Of a DNA stretch of 64,000 bases, positions 1 to 7,976 are shown piece after piece. Positions within the stretch are counted from its first letter, which is position 1, and every line of letters begins with the position of its first letter. Source of the DNA: Sphingomonas sp. (GTDB taxonomy: Bacteria; Pseudomonadota; Alphaproteobacteria; Sphingomonadales; Sphingomonadaceae). The notes under the pieces were generated by a model, which was given only the letters and a program-made list of their open reading frames with translations, had not been told where the DNA came from and ran no database searches. The position numbers and the translations under genes were made by a program. The DNA lies in contig NZ_JAQZBC010000002.1 in assembly GCF_029239295.1 (NCBI RefSeq), positions 310,001 through 374,000 on the forward strand. The letters are read 5' to 3'.

Positions 1-303
1 CACATGGCCAGTGACGATATGACCGCCAAGCTCGTCGCCTAGCTTCATCGCCCGTTCCAGATTCAGCCGGCGCCCTTCGGACCATTGCCCCTGCGCCGTC
101 CGCGTCAGCGTCTCGCCCGAAACATCAAAGGCCAGCCAGTCGGGGCCCTTGTCGACAACGGTGAGGCAGACCCCCGAACAGGCAACGGAGGCACCCAGAT
201 CGATTTCGAGCGTTTCGTAGCTGGTGGCGACAACGACGCGCGTGTCCCCGCGCGTCTCAACGCGCGTAATCACTCCGACGTCGGTTATGATCCCGGTGAA
301 CAT
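1..303 (-). CDS. ribE: Riboflavin synthase alpha chain, partial (3' part outside window)
   Basis: The minus-strand reading from the ATG at 303 begins MFTGIITDVGVI, the standard N-terminus of riboflavin synthase, which dismutates two 6,7-dimethyl-8-ribityllumazine molecules to riboflavin and a pyrimidine. The first lumazine-binding barrel is visible, including the S-G-V-C-L-T-V segment and the end of the repeat at G-G-H-I-V-T-G-H-V. Only the first 101 codons are present; the rest lies before base 1. The start overlaps the end of ribD by 19 bases, so the two are translationally coupled members of a riboflavin operon read leftwards. Confidence 0.93.
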   Translation of the reverse strand, partial: MFTGIITDVGVITRVETRGDTRVVVATSYETLEIDLGASVACSGVCLTVVDKGPDWLAFDVSGETLTRTAQGQWSEGRRLNLERAMKLGDELGGHIVTGHV

Positions 304-1292
304 CGAACCCGCTCGTAGACCTCGAGCCGATCGCTGCCAAGCTGGCGTGAATCAATCATTGCCCAACGACCATGCGCATCAGCCAGGGCGCCAAGGCCGA
401 TCGCGCCCAGCGCATGCTTGCCATCCCCGATCAGGATTGGCGCGCGATACAGCAGCAGCCGATCGACAAGATCCTCGGCCAGAAACGCGGAGGCGACCTG
501 CGCGCCGCCCTCCACCAGCACATGATCGCCGCGCAATTGTGCGATCGCGCCAGGCGACGAGAGCCAGACGGCATCGCCTCCCCCATCATCATGGCTCGAG
601 AGAATGACACGCTGCGGCGCGCGATCTTCCAAGCCGGGCAGCCGGACGTCCAATGCCGGCCGGTCAACCTCCCACGTGCCCCGCCCCACCAAGATAGTCT
701 CATGCCGACTTCGTTCGAGATGCGCGTGTGCCCGGGCGTCCGGACCCGTGATCCAGCGGCTTTCACCATCCGCCTTGGCGATGCAGCCGTCGAGCGATGT
801 CGCCAGCTTCAGCGTCACGTGCGGCCGCCCCAAAGCGAGTCGCGTGAGAAATCCGGCCATGGTGGTGCGCGCTTCGACAGAGCGGATACCCGATATCGCT
901 TGCACGCCAGCAGCGGCGAGCCGCGCCAGACCCTTGCCGTTGGTACGGGGGTCTGGATCGGTCTGGGCCGTAACGACGCGTGCTACACCATGCGAGGCCA
1001 GAAGATCGGCACAGGCCGGCCCTCGCGGCGAGACGTGCGCGCAGGGTTCGAGGGTCACATAGGCCGTCGCGCCCTGTGCGGCAGGACCGGCCTCGGCAAG
1101 CGCGATCGCCTCGGCATGCGGCCGCCCGCCCGGCTGGGTCCAGCCGCGTCCCACGACGGCGCCGCCCCGCACAATGACGCAACCGACCGAGGGATTGGGG
1201 CTCGTCCGCCCGCGACCGCGCGCCGCCAGGGCAAGCGCGGCGCCCATCCAGCGATGGTCGTCGGGAGAGGCAGCGGCGCTTACAGGCCCCAC
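285..1292 (-). CDS. ribD: Bifunctional diaminohydroxyphosphoribosylaminopyrimidine deaminase / 5-amino-6-(5-phosphoribosylamino)uracil reductase RibD
   Basis: This 335-aa protein catalyses the second and third steps of riboflavin synthesis (deamination then NADPH reduction). The N-terminal half has the zinc-binding deaminase motifs H-A-E-A (about residue 59) and P-C-A-H...C (about 83-93). The C-terminal half has the reductase start T-L-K-L-A-T-S-L-D-G (about 160-170) and a G-P-D motif. The length is usual for the family. It overlaps the upstream small membrane protein gene by 13 bases and ribE by 19, indicating one transcription unit. Start 1292 is the first ATG; the conserved domain begins about 15 residues in. 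Confidence 0.95.
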   Translation of the reverse strand: MGPVSAAASPDDHRWMGAALALAARGRGRTSPNPSVGCVIVRGGAVVGRGWTQPGGRPHAEAIALAEAGPAAQGATAYVTLEPCAHVSPRGPACADLLASHGVARVVTAQTDPDPRTNGKGLARLAAAGVQAISGIRSVEARTTMAGFLTRLALGRPHVTLKLATSLDGCIAKADGESRWITGPDARAHAHLERSRHETILVGRGTWEVDRPALDVRLPGLEDRAPQRVILSSHDDGGGDAVWLSSPGAIAQLRGDHVLVEGGAQVASAFLAEDLVDRLLLYRAPILIGDGKHALGAIGLGALADAHGRWAMIDSRQLGSDRLEVYERVRCSPGS

Positions 1293-1627
1293 TTCTTCAT
1301 CTTGTCCTCGAGGCGCTTGAACGACGCCTGCCGCTCAGCCAGCGCTTTCTCGCGCTCTTCAATCTGCTTCTGCTTGATCGGCGCATCAATCGCCTGCTGG
1401 GCGCGGATTTCGGCATCGCTGCGGTCGAGCCGCCATTGCTGAACATAGACGATGTCCGGCTTGTAGACCTTCTCGACCTTCGAATCCTTGGCGAACCCGA
1501 TGATGAGCAAACCCGTCATGAGGATCGAGGCAAACAGGAAAAACAGCTCATGCTTCTGTCGTTGGTGCAGGAACAGGCGAAGATCGCGCACCGCACGAAA
1601 TGGGATTAGCCGGGCAAAGAACTGCAT
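1280..1627 (-). CDS. Small single-pass membrane protein, function unknown
   Basis: This 115-aa protein has one predicted transmembrane helix (about residues 28-46, F-F-L-F-A-S-I-L-M-T-G-L-L-I-I-G-F). It is preceded by a basic N-terminus and followed by a charged, Glu/Lys-rich region (about 75-113) likely to form a coiled coil. I do not recognise a named family. Its 3' end overlaps the ribD start, so it is co-transcribed with riboflavin genes, but the sequence suggests no enzymatic role. It could be a membrane-anchored scaffold with its C-terminus on one side of the membrane. Confidence 0.75.
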   Translation of the reverse strand: MQFFARLIPFRAVRDLRLFLHQRQKHELFFLFASILMTGLLIIGFAKDSKVEKVYKPDIVYVQQWRLDRSDAEIRAQQAIDAPIKQKQIEEREKALAERQASFKRLEDKMKKWGL

Positions 1628-1672
1628 CGTTTCAACATAGGGACATGGGCCGCCAAGGGCCAGTCCCTCGAA

Positions 1673-3013
1673 TCAGGCGGCAGTAGGCCGGCGCAGCCGC
1701 TCGATCGCGCGGTCACGACCGATCAGCGGCAGCAAGGCCGCCATGTCGGGGCCATGATCGCGGCCGGTGAGTGCGCGGCGAAGCGGCAGAAACAGTGCCT
1801 TGCCCTTACGTCCCGTCCGGTTCTTCAGCGCGGAGGTCAGCGCATGCCAGGGGTCTGCGTTCCAATCGATCGACGAGACTTCTTCCGCAGCAATCACCAG
1901 ATAGTCGGCGTCATCGGGAGAAACCTGCGGCGCAGTGACTGGCCCCTCGATCACGCCCCACCAATCCGCCGCCTCGGTGACCGTCGAAAGATTGGGGCGA
2001 ACCGCGTCCCAGGCGGAAGCCGTCATGCCCGCGGGCAGCCGATCGCGGACGGCGTCAAACGGCAGTTGATGCACGATCCGCGCATTCAGCTGCATCAATT
2101 CCCCTTCATCGAACCGCGCCGGCGCACGGCCGAATCGCGCAAAGTCGAAACTGGCGAGCAGCGGCGCCATGTCCGCCGCCGGCTCGATCGGGTCGCTGGT
2201 GCCGAGCCGGGCAAGCAGGGCACGAATGGCCTGCGGCTCCACGCCGGCGTCGCGCAATTGATCAACGCCCAGACTACCCAAACGCTTCGACAACTTCCCT
2301 TCGGCGCCAGTCAGCAACGCGGCATGGGCGAAGGTCGGCGGCGTGCTGCCCAGTGCCGCGAACATCTGGATCTGCAACGCCGTGTTGGCGACGTGATCTT
2401 CGCCGCGCACCACATGGCTAATTCCCATGTCGACGTCATCGATGGCGGAGGGCAGCATATAAAGCCACGATCCGTCAGCCCGGCGCACCACCGGGTCGCT
2501 CATGGTCGCCGGATCAAACCGCTGCGGCCCGCGGATAAGGTCATCCCATTCGACCGGGCTGCCATGGTCGAGCCGGAAGCGCCAATGAGGCCGCACGCCG
2601 TCTGCCTCGAGCCGCGCCCGGTCCGCATCGCTCAGCGCGAGCGCCGCGCGATCATAGATGGGGGGAAGACCGCGACCGAGCTGGATCTTGCGCTTCAGGT
2701 CCAGTTCCTGGCTGGTTTCATATGCGGGGTAGATACGGCCGGCCGCGACCAACGCATCGAAGCGGGCCTGGTACAAATCGAACCGCTCAGATTGCCGCAC
2801 CTCGGCATCTGGGAGGAGGCCCAGCCAAGCCAGATCCTCACGCGTTGCCGTGACATAGCGTTCTTCGCTGCGCTCCTGATCCGTGTCGTCGATGCGCAGC
2901 AGGAAACGCCCGCCCTGAGCGCGGGCGAACATCCAATTATGCAGCGCCGTGCGGATGTTGCCGACGTGCAACCGGCCGGTGGGTGACGGAGCAAAGCGGG
3001 TTACGATGGTCAT
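1673..3013 (-). CDS. gltX: Glutamyl-tRNA synthetase (GluRS), alphaproteobacterial GltX type
   Basis: This 446-aa class I aminoacyl-tRNA synthetase charges tRNA with glutamate. The Rossmann-fold start reads R-F-A-P-S-P-T-G-R-L-H-V-G-N; the H-V-G-N is the HIGH motif. The KMSKS loop is degenerate, K-L-S-K-R (about residue 240). L-R-I-D-D-T-D-Q-E-R is the glutamate-binding segment. An in-frame ATG lies 57 bases upstream, but homology starts at M-T-I-V-T-R-F-A at 3013, which I take as the start. Alphaproteobacteria often carry two GluRS paralogues, one of which may charge tRNA-Gln for amidation. Which this is cannot be decided without the second copy. Confidence 0.93.
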   Translation of the reverse strand: MTIVTRFAPSPTGRLHVGNIRTALHNWMFARAQGGRFLLRIDDTDQERSEERYVTATREDLAWLGLLPDAEVRQSERFDLYQARFDALVAAGRIYPAYETSQELDLKRKIQLGRGLPPIYDRAALALSDADRARLEADGVRPHWRFRLDHGSPVEWDDLIRGPQRFDPATMSDPVVRRADGSWLYMLPSAIDDVDMGISHVVRGEDHVANTALQIQMFAALGSTPPTFAHAALLTGAEGKLSKRLGSLGVDQLRDAGVEPQAIRALLARLGTSDPIEPAADMAPLLASFDFARFGRAPARFDEGELMQLNARIVHQLPFDAVRDRLPAGMTASAWDAVRPNLSTVTEAADWWGVIEGPVTAPQVSPDDADYLVIAAEEVSSIDWNADPWHALTSALKNRTGRKGKALFLPLRRALTGRDHGPDMAALLPLIGRDRAIERLRRPTAA

Positions 3014-3124
3014 GTCGCGCCGGTACGCCCTCCGCGGCGCGACAGCAAACATGCTCGCGGTACGTCCCACGATTGAAACATATGCCCGGCCCGCTAAGGG
3101 GGCGTCACGAAAGGGCGTGCTGAC

Positions 3125-4060
3125 ATGAAACTGATGACCGGCAACTCCAACCTGCCGCTGGCACGGGACATCGCTTCCTATCTGGAGCTCCCGTTGACCG
3201 AGGCACTGGTGCGGCGATTCGCCGACGAGGAGATCTTCGTCGAGATCATGGAGAACGTCCGCGGCGAAGACGTCTTCCTGATCCAGTCGACCAGCTATCC
3301 GGTCAACGACAATTTGATGGAGCTACTGATCTGCATCGACGCGCTGAAGCGTGCGTCGGCAAAGCGGATCACCGCGGTGGTGCCGTATTTCGGTTACGCC
3401 CGACAGGACCGGAAGCCGGGGCCGCGCACGCCGATTTCAGCCAAGCTGGTCGCCAATCTGATAACGACCGCAGGCGCGGACCGCGTTCTTTCCGTGGACC
3501 TGCACGCAGGCCAGATCCAGGGCTTCTTCGACATTCCGACGGACAATCTGTTCGGCGCGCCGGTGATGTCCGCCGACATATTGGCGCGTTTCGGCTCGAA
3601 GAACCTGATGGTCGTCTCACCGGACGTGGGCGGCGTGGTGCGCGCACGCGCGCTGGCCAAGCGGCTGAACAATGCGCCGTTGGCGATCGTCGACAAGCGG
3701 CGCGAGCGCGCGGGCGAATCTGAAGTGATGAACATCATCGGCGACGTGGAAGGCCGCTTCTGCATCCTGATCGATGACATTGTCGATTCGGCTGGCACGC
3801 TGTGCAACGCCGCAGCGGCGCTGCGCGAGGCGGGGGCAGAAGATGTCGTCGCCTATGTCACCCATGGCGTTCTTTCAGGCGGCGCGGTCGCACGCGTCGA
3901 GGGATCGGCGCTGCGGGAGCTGGTGATCACCGATTCGATCGGGAATCAGGAGGCGATTGGCCCAGCCAAGCGCATCCGCCACCTCACGATCGCACCGCTG
4001 CTGGCGGAGGCGATCCGCCGCATCGCGGACGAAACCAGCGTCTCGTCGCTTTTTGACTGA
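3125..4060 (+). CDS. prs: Ribose-phosphate pyrophosphokinase (PRPP synthetase)
   Basis: This 311-aa enzyme makes phosphoribosyl pyrophosphate from ribose 5-phosphate and ATP, for nucleotide, His and Trp synthesis. Seen are the N-terminal [10 protein letters not shown], the [10 protein letters not shown] flexible loop, [11 protein letters not shown] (ATP site), the [13 protein letters not shown] metal site, and the PRPP-binding loop [12 protein letters not shown] (about residue 218). Length is normal. It is divergent from gltX with about 110 bp between start codons, and hairpins follow the stop. Confidence 0.97.
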   Translation: MKLMTGNSNLPLARDIASYLELPLTEALVRRFADEEIFVEIMENVRGEDVFLIQSTSYPVNDNLMELLICIDALKRASAKRITAVVPYFGYARQDRKPGPRTPISAKLVANLITTAGADRVLSVDLHAGQIQGFFDIPTDNLFGAPVMSADILARFGSKNLMVVSPDVGGVVRARALAKRLNNAPLAIVDKRRERAGESEVMNIIGDVEGRFCILIDDIVDSAGTLCNAAAALREAGAEDVVAYVTHGVLSGGAVARVEGSALRELVITDSIGNQEAIGPAKRIRHLTIAPLLAEAIRRIADETSVSSLFD

Positions 4061-4087
4061 GATCGCACGGCGCTGACCCGGCATACG

Positions 4088-4169
4088 ATCGGACGGTAGG
4101 CGGGCCCCCGCCGTCCGATGGATACAGCGCGTCGGAGATGGTAGGCAGGTTGCCGCGAGCTACCATTTT
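4088..4169 (+). terminator. Two hairpins downstream of prs
   Basis: A 9-bp perfect stem (4088-4096 with 4111-4119, ATCGGACGG/CCGTCCGAT) is followed by a second stem ATGGTAG/CTACCAT (4138-4144 with 4160-4166) that ends in a short T run (4166-4169). The second has the layout of a weak Rho-independent terminator for prs. Inferred from sequence only. Confidence 0.5.
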
Positions 4170-4194
4170 CGCCTGACCGAGGGAGCGCTCCTGA

Positions 4195-4749
4195 ATGGCC
4201 GATTTCTTTCCGGCGCTGACCGAGGCGCACAGCGCCTTCATCGCCAGGCAGCCGATCTTCTTCGTCGCGACGACCGCAGCCGATGCGCGGATCAATCTCA
4301 GTCCCAAGGGCATGGACACGTTCCGCGTGCTGGACGCGAACACGGTCGCCTATCTGGATGTCGCCGGATCGGGCAATGAGACGAACGCGCATCTTCTCGC
4401 CGATGGCCGCATCACGATCATGTTCTGTGCGTTCGATCAACCGGCGCTGATCTTCCGCATTTATGGTCGCGGCCGCGCAGTGCTGCCGCAGGACGCGGAG
4501 TGGGCAGCGCTGTACGCCCAGTTTCCGCCCCTGCCGGGCACCCGCCAGATATTCGTGGTGGCGATCGATCAGGTGCAGACATCGTGCGGCTGGGGCGTGC
4601 CACAGATGACGCTGGATCACCCGCGCGAGACGCTGAACAAGTATAACGCGAAATACAGCAACGAAGAGCGCCTATCTTATTGGCAGAGCGCGCGCACCAG
4701 CAGCATCGACGGCCTGCACGTGCGCACGCCCGATGGGCTGCCAAGCTGA
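4195..4749 (+). CDS. Pyridoxamine 5'-phosphate oxidase family (split-barrel FMN-binding) protein
   Basis: This 184-aa protein resembles the PNPOx-like split-barrel proteins. The sequence has F-F-V-A-T-T-A-A-D-A-R-I-N-L-S-P-K-G near the N-terminus, a V-A-Y-L-D-V-A-G-S-G-N-E-T segment, and an R-I-Y-G-R-G-R-A strand, all typical of this fold. Members bind FMN, F420 or haem. The substrate is not readable from the sequence and I do not claim vitamin B6 synthesis. The stop overlaps the start of the next small gene (TGATG), so the two are co-translated. Confidence 0.8.
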   Translation: MADFFPALTEAHSAFIARQPIFFVATTAADARINLSPKGMDTFRVLDANTVAYLDVAGSGNETNAHLLADGRITIMFCAFDQPALIFRIYGRGRAVLPQDAEWAALYAQFPPLPGTRQIFVVAIDQVQTSCGWGVPQMTLDHPRETLNKYNAKYSNEERLSYWQSARTSSIDGLHVRTPDGLPS

Positions 4750-4946
4750 TGCTCGTTGAACTTGGTCGCTACGACCGGAACTTGGCGAATATCCTGGTCG
4801 CGCGACTGGAGAGCGAAGGAATAACGGCAGTGCCATTCGATACTGGCGCGTCGATCGCCGACGGCAGCTGGTTGCTGATCCCGGTGCGCGTAATGGTCGA
4901 TGAAGATGATCTCGATCGAGCCAGGAACATCGTCGACGGTGCCTAA
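4749..4946 (+). CDS. DUF2007-type small protein (putative signal-transducing/PII-adjacent)
   Basis: This 65-aa protein starts at the ATG overlapping the previous stop codon. The sequence M-L-V-E-L-G-R-Y, then L-V-A-R-L-E-S-E-G-I and the C-terminal V-D-E-D-D-L-D-R-A-R-N-I-V fits the DUF2007 ferredoxin-like fold. Its biochemical role is unknown. It sits immediately upstream of glnK-amtB, though about 130 bp separate them, so co-regulation is only possible. Confidence 0.7.
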   Translation: MLVELGRYDRNLANILVARLESEGITAVPFDTGASIADGSWLLIPVRVMVDEDDLDRARNIVDGA

Positions 4947-5075
4947 TTCTTGAGCAACTTCTCGCATCTGCACAAAAACTAACGCTCGACCAGGTCTTGT
5001 GACCGCCACGCGCTAGCCGGAAACGATTTGGCACATCTGTTGCGAAGTCCTTTCCGGGTAACGGAAGGGGGCGCG

Positions 5076-5414
5076 ATGAAACTGGTCATAGCCATCATCA
5101 AGCCGTTCAAGCTCGACGAAGTGAGAGAAGCACTCACCGGGATCGGGGTGGCGGGGATGACAGTCACCGAGGTGAAGGGTTTCGGCCGACAAAAGGGTCA
5201 AACCGAAATCTACCGCGGGGCTGAATACAGCACCAACATGGTGCCCAAGATCAAAATCGAAGTGGTTTGCCCCGCCGACCTCGCAGACAGCGTGATCGAA
5301 GCGGTGCAGGCCGCCGCCAACACCGGCGCGATCGGCGACGGCAAGATCTTCGTCCTCGATGTTGGGCAAGCCGTGCGCATCCGCACCGGTGAAACCGACG
5401 ACACGGCACTCTGA
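5076..5414 (+). CDS. glnK: Nitrogen regulatory protein PII (GlnK/GlnB)
   Basis: This 112-aa trimeric signal protein senses 2-oxoglutarate and ATP/ADP and controls AmtB and glutamine synthetase adenylylation. The opening M-K-L-V-I-A-I-I-K-P-F-K-L and the T-loop G-R-Q-K-G-Q-T-E-I-Y-R-G-A-E-Y carry the uridylylation tyrosine (about residue 51). The C-terminal G-D-G-K-I-F-V is canonical. The ATG at 5076 follows a GGAAGGGGG ribosome site; an earlier in-frame ATG at 5028 lacks the family N-terminus. amtB follows 11 bp later, the universal glnK-amtB arrangement, so GlnK is the safer name over GlnB. Confidence 0.95.
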   Translation: MKLVIAIIKPFKLDEVREALTGIGVAGMTVTEVKGFGRQKGQTEIYRGAEYSTNMVPKIKIEVVCPADLADSVIEAVQAAANTGAIGDGKIFVLDVGQAVRIRTGETDDTAL

Positions 5415-5425
5415 GGGGGGTGGTG

Positions 5426-6757
5426 ATGAAGCAGATAGTCAAAACTGGCCTGACGGTCGGCCTAGGCGCCGTCGCGATCGCGGCCGCAGCGCCGGCCTGG
5501 GCGCAAGCCGCCGCACCAGTGCCGAACAAGGGCGACACCGCCTGGATGATGACGGCAACGGTGCTGGTCATGACCATGATCGTGCCGGGGCTGGCGCTGT
5601 TCTACGGCGGCCTCGTTCGTACCAAGAACATGCTGTCGGTCCTGACGCAGATCCTCGCCGTGGCCAGTTTCGCGATGATCATTTGGGTCACCTATGGCTA
5701 CACCATGGCATTCGGCGACGGTGGCAACGCCTTCATCGCGGGCTTCAACAAGCTGTTCCTGGCCGGTGTCACGCCTGACTCGACCGCCGCGACCTTCACC
5801 GACGGCGTCGTCATCCCGGAATATGTCTTCATCGCCTTCCAGATGACCTTTGCCGCGATCACCGTGAGCCTTGTGGTGGGCGGCCTTGTGGAGCGGATGA
5901 AGTTCGCCGGCCTGATGGTCTTTGCCCTCATCTGGCTCACGATCGTCTATTTTCCGATCGCGCACATGGTGTGGGCGGGTAATGGCCTGCTGTTCAACTG
6001 GGAGCCGGCTGCACTCGACTTCGCCGGCGGCACCGTGGTGCACATCAATGCCGGTATCTCGGCCCTGGTAGGCGCGATCATCCTTGGCCCGCGCCTGGGC
6101 TACAAGAAGGACATCATGGCCCCGCACTCGCTGGTCATGACGTTGACCGGCACCGGCCTGCTGTGGGTCGGCTGGTTCGGGTTCAACGCGGGCTCCGCGC
6201 TTGAGGCGAACGGCTCCGCGGCGCTGGCGATGATCAACACCTTTGTCGCAACCGCGGCGGGCGTGCTGTTCTGGATGCTGACCGAGCGGATGCTGGGCCA
6301 CAAGGGATCGATGCTGGGCGCATGTTCCGGCGCCATCGCCGGGCTGGTCGCCGTGACCCCCGCCGCCGGCAATTCGGGGCCGTTCGGCGCCATCCTGCTG
6401 GGCGGGATCGCAGCGATCGTCTGCGCCTATTTCGTGGTCGCGGTGAAGCCGAAGCTGAACCTGGACGATTCGCTTGATGCCTTTGGCATTCACGGCATCG
6501 GCGGCATCGTGGGATCAATCGGCACCGCGTTCACCATGCTGCCGGGCCTGGGTGGGCCGGGAGCCGCCGATTACGCGCTGGGGCCGCAGCTCATGACCCA
6601 GGTGGTCGCGGTACTGATCTCCGTGGCCTGGGCAGGCGTCGGATCGGTCATCGCGTTCTCGATTGCCAAGGCGACCGTCGGACTGCGGGTCAGCGAAGAG
6701 GTGGAGCGCGAAGGCCTCGACCTCGGCGAGCATGGCGAGCGCGCCTACAATTATTGA
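5426..6757 (+). CDS. amtB: Ammonium transporter AmtB
   Basis: This 443-aa inner-membrane ammonium channel has an N-terminal cleavable signal (hydrophobic stretch ending P-A-W-A-Q-A) followed by about 11 transmembrane helices. Family motifs include F-Y-G-G-L-V-R-T-K-N, N-A-G-S-A, G-A-C-S-G-A-I-A-G-L-V and the histidine F-G-I-H-G-I-G-G-I-V-G near the end. The start ATG at 5426 sits 5 bases after GAGGGGGG; a GTG two codons earlier overlaps that site and is less likely. It forms an operon with glnK, and a strong terminator follows. PII binding at the cytoplasmic pore face is the expected control. Confidence 0.96.
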   Translation: MKQIVKTGLTVGLGAVAIAAAAPAWAQAAAPVPNKGDTAWMMTATVLVMTMIVPGLALFYGGLVRTKNMLSVLTQILAVASFAMIIWVTYGYTMAFGDGGNAFIAGFNKLFLAGVTPDSTAATFTDGVVIPEYVFIAFQMTFAAITVSLVVGGLVERMKFAGLMVFALIWLTIVYFPIAHMVWAGNGLLFNWEPAALDFAGGTVVHINAGISALVGAIILGPRLGYKKDIMAPHSLVMTLTGTGLLWVGWFGFNAGSALEANGSAALAMINTFVATAAGVLFWMLTERMLGHKGSMLGACSGAIAGLVAVTPAAGNSGPFGAILLGGIAAIVCAYFVVAVKPKLNLDDSLDAFGIHGIGGIVGSIGTAFTMLPGLGGPGAADYALGPQLMTQVVAVLISVAWAGVGSVIAFSIAKATVGLRVSEEVEREGLDLGEHGERAYNY

Positions 6758-6814
6758 CGAGATTGGGGCCGGCTGCGGCCGGTTCCCAAACGATGTTCCT
6801 CCTGCGGACGCACT

Positions 6815-6845
6815 AGGCCCGGTACGAAAGTGCCGGGCCTCTTTT
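6815..6845 (+). terminator. Rho-independent terminator of glnK-amtB
   Basis: AGGCCCGGTAC (6815-6825) pairs with GTGCCGGGCCT (6830-6840) through one G-U wobble, around a GAAA tetraloop, and is followed by CTCTTTT. The 11-bp GC-rich stem plus U-tract is a classical intrinsic terminator about 60 bp after the amtB stop. Confidence 0.9.
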
Positions 6846-6883
6846 CATGGCTCATCGGCCACCACGCAGCATCGGTCGGAGAC

Positions 6884-6923
6884 GTTTGGCCGCTTTTGGC
6901 CGCGTTCGGCCGCATTCGGCCTT
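6884..6923. repeat. Four tandem 10-bp repeats (TTTGGCCGC/TTCGGCCGC type)
   Basis: Four consecutive 10-bp units, each (G/T/A)TT(T/C)GGCC(G/T)(C/T), occupy the space between the amtB terminator and the end of the convergent protease gene. The period equals one helical turn. No function is established. Confidence 0.75.
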
Positions 6924-6941
6924 TTCTGGAGAAAGGCGGCC

Positions 6942-7910
6942 TCAGCCGCGGCGGGACGCCCCGCGCGGCAGCAGCAGCCGCAATTCGCGGTTCGCGAAAT
7001 CGATCTGAACCCGGGTGAACAGCTTCAGCACATCCATGCCGAGCATGATCGCGGGCTTTTTTTCCAGGCCAAAGACGCGGAACGGCGGGACATCGGCAAA
7101 GGCGACCGGCATGTCGCGGATTTCCGCATCGCCGATCTTGATCGATTTGACGGAGCCATAATCCGCGACGAGCTCCCCACCGGTCACACTGATCAGCGTG
7201 ATCGGCGTGACCTTGCCGCGCTTCGCGAGCCGCTTGCGCAGCGCCATGTTGCCCATCGAAACGACACTGCCGGTGTCGAGGATGACGCGCACCCGCTCCC
7301 CCGCAACGCGCGCATCAGTAACGACGAGCTGGCCGAACAGGCTTTTTGCCTGAATGACGATTTCGTCGGGGGCGCGGCGCACGCGTTCGCCTCGTTTGCG
7401 CGCGGGCGTAACGGTCATCCGCTGCGCGTCGAAGTCGATCGCCAGCGAATGACCCTGCAGCGCATCGATGCCGAGCATGCCGGGCGCGCCGAGGTTCGCC
7501 GCCGACAGTGCCGGCGCCTCGATCCGTTCGCCGCCGAGCGTGCTGACCGAGATCGAGGGAATCACCACCGTGCCGACATCCTGCGTCCCGGTCATGCCCG
7601 TCAGGCGCACGTTGCGCCCCCCTGACAAGCCGAGCCGCGTCGCGAGTTCGCGGCTGATCACGGTGCGCTGCGCGCCCGTATCGATGACGAATTGGTACGG
7701 CCCTGCCCCGGCGATCTGGACAGGCACCGTCATGCGCGGACCGTTCTCACCGAAATCTAGATGCTCACCGGTTGGCAGCGTTGGATCCGCCGCATGGCCA
7801 AGGCCGATGTGCGACGCATAATCACTCAGCGGCGCGGGCGGCACAACGGGCTGCTGATCGTCCGCATTGGCGAGCAGCGACAAGAGCGGCAAGGCAAGCC
7901 AGCGGCGCAT
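6942..7910 (-). CDS. Retropepsin-like aspartic protease family protein, exported
   Basis: This 322-aa protein has an N-terminal signal peptide (M-R-R-W-L-A-L-P-L-L-S-L-L-A-N-A). It has two retropepsin-type half-sites: F-V-I-D-T-G-A-Q-R-T-V-I (about residue 75) and V-I-L-D-T-G-S-V-V-S-M-G (about residue 212). Each carries the Asp-Thr-Gly catalytic triad, so a single chain could form the two-domain active site. L-G-I-D-A-L and L-G-M-D-V-L are the paired hydrophobic-hydrophobic-Gly elements. It probably acts in the periplasm. The target is unknown. It is convergent with amtB. Confidence 0.85.
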   Translation of the reverse strand: MRRWLALPLLSLLANADDQQPVVPPAPLSDYASHIGLGHAADPTLPTGEHLDFGENGPRMTVPVQIAGAGPYQFVIDTGAQRTVISRELATRLGLSGGRNVRLTGMTGTQDVGTVVIPSISVSTLGGERIEAPALSAANLGAPGMLGIDALQGHSLAIDFDAQRMTVTPARKRGERVRRAPDEIVIQAKSLFGQLVVTDARVAGERVRVILDTGSVVSMGNMALRKRLAKRGKVTPITLISVTGGELVADYGSVKSIKIGDAEIRDMPVAFADVPPFRVFGLEKKPAIMLGMDVLKLFTRVQIDFANRELRLLLPRGASRRG

Positions 7911-7976
7911 CGCCGAATGAAGCGCCCGATCCGGACCCTTGTCAATTGTTATCGCCCGCGTCTGGCAAGCGCCGCC

